Part shown: positions 15,804 to 23,965 of the stretch, piece after piece
Layout of the letters: each line of letters starts with the position of its first letter
Numbering within the stretch: position 1 is the first letter of the stretch
NCBI GenBank assembly: GCA_009773355.1
Contig: WRPG01000008.1
Coordinates: forward strand, 50,674-114,673
DNA: 64,000 nucleotides
Direction of reading: 5' to 3'
Source: Limisphaerales bacterium
GTDB taxonomy: Bacteria; Verrucomicrobiota; Verrucomicrobiia; Limisphaerales; SXTU01
The notes under the pieces: generated by a model
Database searches by the model: none
The model's input: only the letters and a program-made list of their open reading frames with translations
Told to the model about the DNA's origin: nothing
Program-made: the position numbers and the translations under genes

Positions 15804-15876
15804 GTAGCTCGACATTCCAATGTCGAGTCGGGCGCGCGAAATCACCACCGGTCTCGACATTGGAATGTCGAGCTAC
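15804..15876. repeat. Nested inverted repeat, unit CTCGACATT-CC-AATGTCGAG (copy 1)
   Basis: Two self-palindromic units (15804-15827 and 15853-15876) are also perfect inverted copies of each other over 24 bases, from GTAGCTCGACATT to AATGTCGAGCTAC. The pair lies between convergent genes. The same arrangement occurs at 25928-25997. Confidence 0.9.
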
Positions 15877-15898
15877 AGATTTTGGCATTCGCTCTGGA

Positions 15899-16768
15899 TC
15901 ACTTCGCCGCCAGTCCCCGCAGGCGCAGCCAGTCCGCCGCGCGCAGGGGCCAGTCAGTCGGGCCGGTGGCGTTCGGGCGCGGCCTCATGCCGAAGCCGTG
16001 GCCGCCTTTTTCGTAGATGTGGAGTTCGGCGGGAGTTTTCCGCGTGATGAGATCGAGGTAGAGCAGGGTGCTGCCTTGCGGGAGCGAGCCGGTGTCATCG
16101 CCCGCCTGCGCGATGAACGTGGGCGGCAGGCCGGCGTCGAGGCGGATGTCGGCGCGGATGGCTTTGGTGGCTGGGTCGTAAATCTTGTAGGGGTAGATGA
16201 GCAAGAAAAAGTCTGGCCGGTGCGAGATGGCGGGCTGCGGGTCAGGGAAGAGGCGTTCGTTCGTGGCGGCGATGAGGGAGATTTGCCCGCCAGCGGAGAA
16301 ACCGAGCACGCCGATTCGTTTCACGTCCACCTTGAGTTCCGCCGCACGCCGCCGCACTTCGCTCACCGCCCGCTGCACGTCCTGCGTCGGGCCGGCGTGC
16401 GGTTCCTTGTGTTTCGTCGTGGGGGTGCGGTGCGCGAGCTGGAACGCGACGATGCCATGCTTCGCCAGCCACACGGCGGCCTCGGCGCCTTCGTGCTCGT
16501 CCGCCAGCTTGCTGAACCCGCCACCGGGCACCACGACCACGGCCACACCGGTGCGCGTCACCCCAGCGGGCGGCTCATGCACGAACAGGCGCGGCTGCGA
16601 AACGTCATAGCGACGCGCAGTGCCGTCCGCTCCTTTCTCGATCCTTTCCGCCGGGACGGCGGGGACGACCGGCTCGGGCATGCCCTTGGGCCAGAGGATT
16701 ATTTCGGGCAGGGCAGCGGTGGCCGAGAGGACGCTGGCAAGGAGTGCGGCGGTGAGGTGTTTGTTCAT
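15899..16768 (-). CDS. Secreted alpha/beta hydrolase (BD-FAE/acetyl-esterase-like)
   Basis: 289-residue exported esterase. It has a signal peptide (MNKHLTAALLASVLSATAA), an oxyanion-type stretch VVVPGGGFSKLADEHEG, the nucleophile elbow GVLGFSAGGQISL (Ser at about residue 142) and a C-terminal HIYEKGGHGFGMRP carrying the catalytic His. The WPKGMPEP near the start is characteristic of the xylan/feruloyl esterase-like group abundant in Verrucomicrobia. It probably removes acyl groups from plant or algal polysaccharides in the periplasm. It is encoded 5 bases downstream of the DUF1501 gene, on the same strand. Confidence 0.85.
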   Translation of the reverse strand: MNKHLTAALLASVLSATAALPEIILWPKGMPEPVVPAVPAERIEKGADGTARRYDVSQPRLFVHEPPAGVTRTGVAVVVVPGGGFSKLADEHEGAEAAVWLAKHGIVAFQLAHRTPTTKHKEPHAGPTQDVQRAVSEVRRRAAELKVDVKRIGVLGFSAGGQISLIAATNERLFPDPQPAISHRPDFFLLIYPYKIYDPATKAIRADIRLDAGLPPTFIAQAGDDTGSLPQGSTLLYLDLITRKTPAELHIYEKGGHGFGMRPRPNATGPTDWPLRAADWLRLRGLAAK

Positions 16769-16773
16769 ATAAG

Positions 16774-18219
16774 TTACGAAAGGAGTTCCTTCACCACGCG
16801 GCTCGGCTCGACGCCGGTGAGGCGGAAGTCGAGGCCTTGGTGACGGTAGGTGAGCCGCTCGTGGTCCACGCCGAGCAGGTGCAGCGCGGTGGCGTGCAGG
16901 TCGTGAACGTGGACGGGATTCTCGGCAACGCTGAAGCTGAAATCGTCAGTCGCGCCGTAGGTCAGGCCGGCCTTCACGCCGGCACCGGCCATCCACATTG
17001 TGAAGCACCGCGGGTGGTGGTCGCGGCCGGCTTCGATGCTGTCCCACTTGCCCTGACCCACCGGACTGCGACCGAACTCACCGCCCCAGATGACGAGCGT
17101 TTGGTCGAGCAGGCCGCGTTGCTTGAGGTCGCGGATAAGTCCGGCGGTGGGCTGGTCGGTGTCACGGCAGCGCGCGACGCACCAGCTTGGGAGGCGGCTG
17201 TGGTGGTCCCAGTCGGGATGAAAGAGCTGTATGAAGCGGACGCCGCGCTCGACGAGGCGGCGGGCTTGGATGCAGTTCGCCGCGTAACTGCCAGCGCGAC
17301 GCGAGTCGGGACCGTAAAGCTCGAAGGTGGCTTCCGTTTCGCCGCTCATGTCGGTCAGTTCCGGCACGCTGGTCTGCATCCGGTAAGCCATCTCGTATTG
17401 GCGGATGCGCGTGGCGATTTCGGGGTCGCCGGTTTCCGCGAGCCGCATCTGGTTCAATTCGCCGAGACCGTCGAGCATTCCGCGCCGGAGTTCGCGTGGC
17501 AGGCCATCGGGATCGCGCAAATAGAGCACCGGGTCGCGGGAGTTGCGCAGCTTCACGCCCTGAAAGCGCGATGGCAGGAAGCCGCTGCCCCAGTAGTGGT
17601 CGTAGAGCGGCTGGTCGCTCGGGCGCTGCATCTTCGAGATGAGCACGAGATAGTCGGGCAGATTCTTGTTCTCGCTGCCGAGGCCGTAGCTGGCCCACGC
17701 GCCCATGCTGGGCCGACCGGGAATTTGATGACCGGTCAGGAACTTCGTCATCGCCGGCGCGTGGTTGATCTGGTCGCTGTGCATGGACTTGATGAAGCAC
17801 AGGTCATCCGCCACGCCGCGCAAGTGCGGCAACCACTCGCCAATCGTCGCGCCGCTGCGCCCGCACCGCTCGAACTTCGTCCGGCCCGGCATGAGAAGCT
17901 GCTTCTGATTCGCCGTCATCGTCGTGACGCGCTGGCCCTGACGCACGGAGTCCGGGATTTCGATGCCCGCCCACTTCTGCAACTGCGGCTTGTAGTCATA
18001 CAGCTCCAATTGCGACGGCCCGCCGGACTGCGTGAGAAAGATGATGTGCTTGGCCTTGGCCGCGAAGTGCGGCAGGCCGGCGGTCACGGCGGGAGCCGAT
18101 GTGGCAGCACGAGCAAGCAATTGGCCTAGCGCCATCGCGCCCAAGCTCACGCCGGTGCACTGACCGAGGAAGTAGCGGCGGGTTTGGTTCAGCGGCTCAT
18201 TCATGCGTGATGGCTTCAT
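16774..18219 (-). CDS. DUF1501 protein, Tat-type signal
   Basis: 481-residue exported protein of the DUF1501 family (sulfatase/alkaline-phosphatase-like fold, function unknown). A twin-arginine-like leader (NQTRRYFLGQCTGVSLGAMA) is followed by the conserved FLTQSGGPSQLELYDYKP and a C-terminal VIWGGEFGRSP..G..GRDHH-type block (LVIWGGEFGRSPVGQGKWD; GRDHHPRCFTMWMAGAG). Two starts are possible, 18219 or 18204; both overlap the end of the upstream PSD1 gene, showing translational coupling. DUF1501 and PSD1 genes are a recurrent pair in Planctomycetes and Verrucomicrobia. The pair is thought to act in the cell envelope, but no biochemical role is established. Confidence 0.92.
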   Translation of the reverse strand: MKPSRMNEPLNQTRRYFLGQCTGVSLGAMALGQLLARAATSAPAVTAGLPHFAAKAKHIIFLTQSGGPSQLELYDYKPQLQKWAGIEIPDSVRQGQRVTTMTANQKQLLMPGRTKFERCGRSGATIGEWLPHLRGVADDLCFIKSMHSDQINHAPAMTKFLTGHQIPGRPSMGAWASYGLGSENKNLPDYLVLISKMQRPSDQPLYDHYWGSGFLPSRFQGVKLRNSRDPVLYLRDPDGLPRELRRGMLDGLGELNQMRLAETGDPEIATRIRQYEMAYRMQTSVPELTDMSGETEATFELYGPDSRRAGSYAANCIQARRLVERGVRFIQLFHPDWDHHSRLPSWCVARCRDTDQPTAGLIRDLKQRGLLDQTLVIWGGEFGRSPVGQGKWDSIEAGRDHHPRCFTMWMAGAGVKAGLTYGATDDFSFSVAENPVHVHDLHATALHLLGVDHERLTYRHQGLDFRLTGVEPSRVVKELLS

Positions 18220-21200
18220 CGAGGTTGAAGACTAGGCTGGCGACGACGGTGTGGGCGGCGAGTTCGGCAGCATCGAGTTTGGCGTCGGGCTTGAGCTTTG
18301 CACCAGCCACCAGCTTCGTCGCTTCGTCGGGCTTGGCGCGATACAACGCGAGCGCTCGGTCGAACTCACGTTGCAGCACGGCTGCTTCCTTTGTGCTGGG
18401 CGGGCGGGCGAGGATGCGGCGATAGATTTCGGCAAGACGGTCTTCGGGCTTGATGGCGGTGCGGAGAACTTCAGCAGCGAGTGCGCGCGATGCTGCGAGG
18501 AAGGTCTCGTCGTTGAGCAGCGTGAGCGCCTGGAGCGGCGTGTTCGTGCGCGGCGTGCGGACCTCGCAGACACGGCGTTGGGCGGAATCGAAGAGGAACG
18601 TGGGCGCGATGCTGCGACGCCAGAAGGCGTAGAGCGTGCGACGATGCTGGGCCGCGCCTTCGCTCGGCTCGTATTTGAAGCGGCCCATGAAAATTTCCTC
18701 CCACACGCCCTCGGGCTGGTGCGGGCGCACCGGCGGCCCGCCGAGCGCGGGGTTGAGCAGACCGCCGCTGCGGAGCGCGGCGTCTCGGAGCATCCACGCG
18801 GGCAGCCGGAAGCGCGGCGCGCGCGCGAGCAGGCGGTTCTCCGGGTCACGGGCGAGCAGGGCAGGAGACGCGACGGAGCTTTGCCGATACGTTGCACTCG
18901 TCGCCATGACCTTGAGGATGTGCTTCACGTCCCAGCCGCTCTCCATGAATTCGACCGCCAGCCAGTCGAACAACTCCGGGTGCGTGGGTCGCTCGCCTTG
19001 CAGGCCGAAATCCTCTGGCGTGCGCACCAAGCCGTTGCCGAAGAGCATCGCCCACAGATTGTTCACGACCACACGGGCGGTGAGCGGGTGGTCGCGCGAA
19101 GTCAACCAGTTCGCGAGACCGAGGCGCGTCGGCTCCGCGCTCGCCGGCCACGAGGCGACGGCTGCGGGCACGCCGCGCTCGACCTTGTCGCCGTGCTTGT
19201 CCCAAACGCCACGCAGCAGGATGTGCGTGGCGCGCGGTTCCTTGCGCTCGGCGAGGACCATGACGTTCAGCTTGCCGGCGGCGGCCTTCACTTCGCTCAA
19301 CTGCCGGTTGGCACGGTCGAGTGCGGCCTTTGAAATCTGGTAAGGCGCATGGTCGGCGAGGAATTGGTCGAAGAGGCGGGAGCGCAGTTTGGGAGGAGTA
19401 TTCAGTGACCAGTGTTCAGTGTTCAGTGGGGCGGCGGTTGGCTGTGCGGGCTTCGGCGAGCCGGAACCCCCAGACTGAACACTGATTACTGAAAACTGAT
19501 CACTCCTCACCAAAGCCGCGAATTCCTCCATCGGTGCCAATCCCACCTCCCGCACCGCCGCACCTGCCTGGTCCGTCACCGACACGCGGAAGCGGCCGAT
19601 GTTTGCGTCGCCGAGCGTGGAGCGGTGGCGCAGCTCGAAGATGAGTTCCTCGTCCGGGTCGAGCAAGAGCGGTTCGGCCAGCGCAAAGACGGCGGTGCGC
19701 GGCTGTTTGGGGTCGAGGCCTTTCGTCGTCCAGCCGTTGCGCGGGTCGTCGTCGAGCACGCCCTTGATGTCGCCGTATTCGCGCGCGCCCTTCTGGTCGG
19801 CGGAGGCGTCGGCCACCGCACTGGTCACGAGAATGTCCCGAATCTGCGAACTGCCCTGCCGACGCACCTGCACCTTGATGTCGGTGAGAATGAACTCGCC
19901 GGACTTGCCGCGCGACAACCCGCCGCCGGTATGAGATGCGTGCGGGAGCACCTCCAGCTTCAGCCCGGTCACGCGCGGGAGCTTCACCGGGCCGATGACG
20001 CGGTAGTCCTCGTGGTTCGGATTCGGTCCGCTGGCCTGCACTGTGCCGTCCGCCTCCTGGGCAAGGCGCGTTCCTGCGATGCTCTCCAGTTCGCTCGCTC
20101 GCAGCGGGTGCCACGCTGAAAAACCCTTTGCCATGGCCTTCGCTTGCGCCGCGAGCCATTCAACGAACGGCGCTTCCGCCGCCTTGCGCGCCTCGGCTTC
20201 GGCCGGCTTGCGTGCGTCCACGAGCGCCTGCGCCTCGGTCACGGCACGAGCGGCGTGCGGCGACTGGTAGCTGAGGTAAGGCTTCGCGGCGCTGCCGGCC
20301 TTGCCGTCCTCGTCAATCGAGTTGAAGAACGCGGCGAGCCGGTAGAAGTCCGCGTGCGGCAGCGGGTCGTATTTGTGTGCGTGGCACTGCACGCAGTTGA
20401 GTGTGAGGCCGAGCCAGACCGTGCCGACGGTGTTCACGCGGTCAATCACGTAGTCCACGCGGGACTCCTCGGGGTCGCGGCCGCCCTCGCCGTTGGTCAT
20501 GTGGTTGCGGTGGAAGCAGGTCGCAAGCTGCTGCTCGGGCGTTGCGTTCGGCAGGAGGTCGCCGGCGAACTGCTCGCGTGTGAACTGGTCGAACTTCATG
20601 TTCGCGTTGAAGGCGGCGACGACCCAGTCGCGCCACGGCCAGTTCGAGCGCGTGGCGTCGGACTGGTAACCGTCCGTGTCCGAGTAACGCGCGGCGTCCA
20701 GCCACCACATGGCCATGCGTTCGCCGAAGTGCGGCGAGTCGAGCAGGCGGGTGACGAGGTTGCCGATTGCCGATTGCCGATTGCCGATTTGGGAATACTC
20801 GCGGACGAATGCTTCGACCTCGACAGGTGTCGGTGGGAGGCCGGTGAGGTCGAAGCTCAGGCGGCGAATGAGCGTGTGCGGAGCGGCCTCGAGGGAGGGG
20901 TTAAGCTTTTCTTGGGCGAGGCGGGCGAGGATGAAACGGTCTATCGCGTGCGAGTGTTCAGTGTTCAGTGAATCAGTTTTCAGAGAAACACCCGAGCGCG
21001 CTGGCTTCGACTGAACACTGGATACTGAATACTGAGCACTGGGGAGTGGGGCCTTCACCGGCGGCACGAAGGCCCAGTGCGCTTCATACTTCGCCCCGGC
21101 GGCAACCCACCGCTTCAGCATGTCCCTCTGCGCGGAGGTGAGTTTCTTGTGCGAATCGGCCGGCGGCATCAGCTTGTCGGCGTCCTTGGTCTCGATGCGC

Positions 21201-21466
21201 TTCACCAGCGCGCTGGCGGCGGGCCTGCCAGGGACGATGGCGGTTTCACCAGATTTGGCCGGCTTGGTGGCGCTGTCGCGGAGGTCGAGACGGAGGCCGC
21301 CCTTGGCCTGCTTCGCGTCGGGGCCGTGACAGGCGAAACAGTTGTCCGAGAGGATGGGCAGCACGTCGCGGTTGAAGCTGGGCGCGCCAGCGGCGGACGC
21401 CGTCAAGGCGACGCCAAACCCAAGGCTGGCGAACAAAAGCTGCTTCAAATCACGCGGGGCGAACAT
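18197..21466 (-). CDS. PSD1 family protein: c-type cytochrome domain with DUF1549 and DUF1553
   Basis: 1089-residue exported protein. A signal peptide (LLFASLGFGVALTASAAG) is followed by the PSCyt1 cytochrome domain with heme motif CFACH and LMPPADS, then DUF1549 (HAIDRFILARLAQEKLNP; RRLSFDLTGLPPTPVEVEAF; WWLDAARYSDTDGYQSD). A second CVQCH motif (about residue 358) follows, and a C-terminal DUF1553 (RVVVNNLWAMLFGNGLVRTP; TYRQSS; RTNTPLQALTLLND). The ATG at 21466 precedes the signal peptide. The gene carries three in-frame repeat insertions: ~residues 142-172, 226-236 and 654-691. They translate to low-complexity peptides such as SLNTEHS and IGNRQSAIGN, all in linkers between domains. Function unknown; possibly redox-linked. 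Confidence 0.92.
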   Translation of the reverse strand: MFAPRDLKQLLFASLGFGVALTASAAGAPSFNRDVLPILSDNCFACHGPDAKQAKGGLRLDLRDSATKPAKSGETAIVPGRPAASALVKRIETKDADKLMPPADSHKKLTSAQRDMLKRWVAAGAKYEAHWAFVPPVKAPLPSAQYSVSSVQSKPARSGVSLKTDSLNTEHSHAIDRFILARLAQEKLNPSLEAAPHTLIRRLSFDLTGLPPTPVEVEAFVREYSQIGNRQSAIGNLVTRLLDSPHFGERMAMWWLDAARYSDTDGYQSDATRSNWPWRDWVVAAFNANMKFDQFTREQFAGDLLPNATPEQQLATCFHRNHMTNGEGGRDPEESRVDYVIDRVNTVGTVWLGLTLNCVQCHAHKYDPLPHADFYRLAAFFNSIDEDGKAGSAAKPYLSYQSPHAARAVTEAQALVDARKPAEAEARKAAEAPFVEWLAAQAKAMAKGFSAWHPLRASELESIAGTRLAQEADGTVQASGPNPNHEDYRVIGPVKLPRVTGLKLEVLPHASHTGGGLSRGKSGEFILTDIKVQVRRQGSSQIRDILVTSAVADASADQKGAREYGDIKGVLDDDPRNGWTTKGLDPKQPRTAVFALAEPLLLDPDEELIFELRHRSTLGDANIGRFRVSVTDQAGAAVREVGLAPMEEFAALVRSDQFSVISVQSGGSGSPKPAQPTAAPLNTEHWSLNTPPKLRSRLFDQFLADHAPYQISKAALDRANRQLSEVKAAAGKLNVMVLAERKEPRATHILLRGVWDKHGDKVERGVPAAVASWPASAEPTRLGLANWLTSRDHPLTARVVVNNLWAMLFGNGLVRTPEDFGLQGERPTHPELFDWLAVEFMESGWDVKHILKVMATSATYRQSSVASPALLARDPENRLLARAPRFRLPAWMLRDAALRSGGLLNPALGGPPVRPHQPEGVWEEIFMGRFKYEPSEGAAQHRRTLYAFWRRSIAPTFLFDSAQRRVCEVRTPRTNTPLQALTLLNDETFLAASRALAAEVLRTAIKPEDRLAEIYRRILARPPSTKEAAVLQREFDRALALYRAKPDEATKLVAGAKLKPDAKLDAAELAAHTVVASLVFNLDEAITHE
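19396..19505. repeat. Inverted heptad repeat (GTGTTCA family) in frame inside the PSD1 gene, copy 1
   Basis: Left arm (19396-19430; tandem gtgttca units) and right arm (19474-19505; ctgaaca/ctgatta units) are inverse to each other with a ~43-nt loop. Translation stays open through both arms, giving QFSVISVQS and LNTEHWSLNT on either side of a Pro/Ser linker. Confidence 0.85.
20760..20790. repeat. Heptad array, unit GATTGCC, in frame inside the PSD1 gene
   Basis: About four tandem 7-nt units (ttgccga repeated). On the coding strand they encode IGNRQSAIGN in the loop between DUF1549 blocks. No inverted arm is seen. Confidence 0.85.
20952..21043. repeat. Inverted heptad repeat (GTGTTCA family) in frame inside the PSD1 gene, copy 2
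   Basis: Arms 20952-20983 and 21010-21043 are imperfect inverted copies. They lie between the cytochrome domain and DUF1549 and encode YSVSSVQS and LKTDSLNTEH on the two sides of a short loop. Confidence 0.85.
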
Positions 21467-21598
21467 GAGCGGGGAGTTTGACGTGGGCAGCCCTTCCTTC
21501 CCATGAAAACAATCGCCACGCGACTTGGACAATCCGACCGGCCGCGCGAGTGACAAACTGAAGCCAGTGCGACACAGTCCGTCCAAGCGACCGACCGA
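21467..21598. promoter_or_regulatory. Divergent intergenic region PSD1 / DUF1592
   Basis: 132 bp separate the start codons of two divergently read cytochrome-containing genes and so must hold both promoters. I do not see a convincing canonical promoter or operator palindrome. Confidence 0.4.
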
Positions 21599-23965
21599 AT
21601 GAACCGACTGTTCTGCTGCCGCCTTCCCGCTGCCGTTCTGGCCGCGCTGCCGCTGCTGGCCAGTGCCGCCGCGTCGCTGCCCGCGCCGACCAAGGCCTTC
21701 CTCCAGAAGCACTGCTTCGAGTGCCACGACGCGGACACGCAGAAGGGCAAGCTGCGGCTCGACACGCTCGCGCCGGACTTCACCTCACCTGCGACGACCG
21801 AGACGTGGGGCAAGGTCTTCGCGCAGCTTGAGAAGCGCGAGATGCCGCCGAAAAAGAAGCCGCAGCCGTCGGATGTGGAGCGGCAGGCGGTGCTCGACTG
21901 GCTTGGGCGCGAACTCCGTGTGGCGGTCGCCGCGCGGCAGCAGGCGGAAGGCCGCGTCGCACTGCGGCGGCTGAACCGCTTCGAGTATCAGAACACGATG
22001 CACGACCTGCTCGGCATCGAGGTGAACCTGATGGAGCTGCTGCCTGAGGACGGCTCGGCGCACGGCTTCGACAAGGTTTCCTCCGCGCTCACGCTCTCGC
22101 CGGTGCAGGTGGAGAAGTATCTCGAAGCCGCAGACGTGGCGCTGGACGCGGCGGTTGGTGTCGGGCAGAAACCCGCTTTCGTCCAGCAGCGCTTCGCCGC
22201 CACGAACTTGCTTGCTGGCTGGGACGGCAAGAGCCACCGCCCGATGCCGGACGGCGGCATCGCGCTGTTCAACTCCGGTTACTCGCCGACGGAACTGCGC
22301 CGCTTCCGTGCGCCCGCGCCGGGGCGTTATCGCGTGCGCATTTCGGCGAACGGCTTCCAGACCGATGGCAAGCCCGCGACCTTCCGCGTCTATGGCGGCA
22401 GCTTCGGCGTCGGCGGGAAGACGAAGCTGCTCGGGCACTTCGAGGTGCCGGCGGACAAGCCAACTGTCGTGGAGCTGGTTGAGCGGCTCGACGGGCGCGG
22501 CGACACGCTCAAGGTCATCTCCTATGGCACCATTCCCTGGCAGAACAAGGCGGACGAATACACCGGCCCCGGCTTCGCGGTGCAGTGGATTGAGGTCGAG
22601 GGCCCGCTCGACGCGAAGGAGTGGCCGCCCGCAACGCGGAGGCAACTTCTTGGCGAAGTGGACTTGGAGCGCGGTGCCGTCGCTGATGCGGAACGGGTGC
22701 TAAAGCAGTTCGCCCCGCGTGCCTTCCGCCGCCCGGTCAGCGATGCGGACCTCGCGCCGTATCTCGCGCTCGTGCGGGAGCGCTTGGACAAGGGCGTGAA
22801 GTTCGCCGACGCGCTGCGCGTGGGGTTGAAGGCCGTCCTCGTCTCGCCGCGTTTCCTGATGCTCGACGAACAGCCCGGCAAGCTCGACGGCCACGCGCTG
22901 GCCGCGCGCCTGAGCTACTTCCTCTGGAGCAGCGCGCCGGACGCGGAACTGCTGGCGGTCGCGGCGAAGGGCGACTTGGCCAGGCCCACCGTGCTGCGCG
23001 CGCAAACCGAGCGGCTGCTGAAGCATCCGAAGGCGCGCGCTTTCACCGAGGATTTCACCGGCCAGTGGCTCGCCCTGCGGAACATCGAGTTCACCACGCC
23101 GGACAACCGGCTCTACCCGGAGTTCGACGAGCTGCTGCAAGTCTCGATGCTCCAGGAGACGCACGCCTTCTTCGACGAGCTGCTGGAGAAGGACCTGAGC
23201 GTGCTGAATTTCGTGGAGAGTGACTTCGCGATGCTGAACGGGCGGCTGGCGAAGCACTATGGGATTCCCGGCGTGAGCGGACTGGATGTGCGTCGCGTCG
23301 CGCTCAAGCCCGAGTGGCATCGTGGCGGCGTGCTGACGCACGCCAGTGTGCTCAAGGTGTCGGCCAACGGCACCACCACCTCGCCGGTGCTGCGCGGCGT
23401 CTGGCTGATGGACCGCATCCTCGGCAAGCCCGCGCCCCCGCCCCCGCCGAACGTGCCTGCCGTCGAGCCGGACATTCGCGGCGCGAAGAGCATCCGCGAC
23501 CAGCTTGCCAAGCACCGCGAGGTGGAGAGCTGCGCCGGCTGCCACGCGCGCATTGACCCGCTGGGCTTTGCCTTGGAGAGCTACGATGTCATCGGCAGTT
23601 GGCGCGAGCGCTATCGGATTTCGCCCGCGCCCAACCAGCGCAACGGCGTCGAGTGGTTCACCATCAGCGTGAACCAGCGAGACATGCGCCTCGCGCTCGG
23701 CCCGAAGGTGGACCCCAGCGACACCCTAGCCGATGGCCGTAAGTTCCGCGACCTCGCCGAGCTGAAGCGATTGCTGCTCGCCGAGCCGGACGCCCTCGCG
23801 CGCGGCCTCGCCGAGAAGCTCCTCATCTACGCCACCGGCCACGGGCTGGAGTTCACCGACGAGGCAGTGCTCACGGACATCGTTCACAAAGCCAGGGCGA
23901 AGAAGTTCGGCCTGCGCTCACTCATCCACGAGGTGATTGCCAGCTCCACTTTCCTAACCAAATGA
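21599..23965 (+). CDS. DUF1592/DUF1588-type secreted protein with cytochrome c motifs
   Basis: 788-residue exported protein with the domain chain PSCyt1-like, DUF1587, carbohydrate-binding-like middle, DUF1595, DUF1592, DUF1588, DUF1585. Signal peptide LPAAVLAALPLLASAAASLP; first heme motif KHCFECHDADTQKGKLRLD (residues ~38-56); DUF1587 RRLNRFEYQNTMHDLLG; DUF1592 ALAARLSYFLWSSAPD; C-terminal heme-like motif SCAGCHARIDPLGFALESYD (about residue 644). This is the normal partner of DUF1552, found here 3 kb downstream at 27120. Function unknown. It overlaps the next gene by 4 bases (ATGA). Confidence 0.92.
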   Translation: MNRLFCCRLPAAVLAALPLLASAAASLPAPTKAFLQKHCFECHDADTQKGKLRLDTLAPDFTSPATTETWGKVFAQLEKREMPPKKKPQPSDVERQAVLDWLGRELRVAVAARQQAEGRVALRRLNRFEYQNTMHDLLGIEVNLMELLPEDGSAHGFDKVSSALTLSPVQVEKYLEAADVALDAAVGVGQKPAFVQQRFAATNLLAGWDGKSHRPMPDGGIALFNSGYSPTELRRFRAPAPGRYRVRISANGFQTDGKPATFRVYGGSFGVGGKTKLLGHFEVPADKPTVVELVERLDGRGDTLKVISYGTIPWQNKADEYTGPGFAVQWIEVEGPLDAKEWPPATRRQLLGEVDLERGAVADAERVLKQFAPRAFRRPVSDADLAPYLALVRERLDKGVKFADALRVGLKAVLVSPRFLMLDEQPGKLDGHALAARLSYFLWSSAPDAELLAVAAKGDLARPTVLRAQTERLLKHPKARAFTEDFTGQWLALRNIEFTTPDNRLYPEFDELLQVSMLQETHAFFDELLEKDLSVLNFVESDFAMLNGRLAKHYGIPGVSGLDVRRVALKPEWHRGGVLTHASVLKVSANGTTTSPVLRGVWLMDRILGKPAPPPPPNVPAVEPDIRGAKSIRDQLAKHREVESCAGCHARIDPLGFALESYDVIGSWRERYRISPAPNQRNGVEWFTISVNQRDMRLALGPKVDPSDTLADGRKFRDLAELKRLLLAEPDALARGLAEKLLIYATGHGLEFTDEAVLTDIVHKARAKKFGLRSLIHEVIASSTFLTK

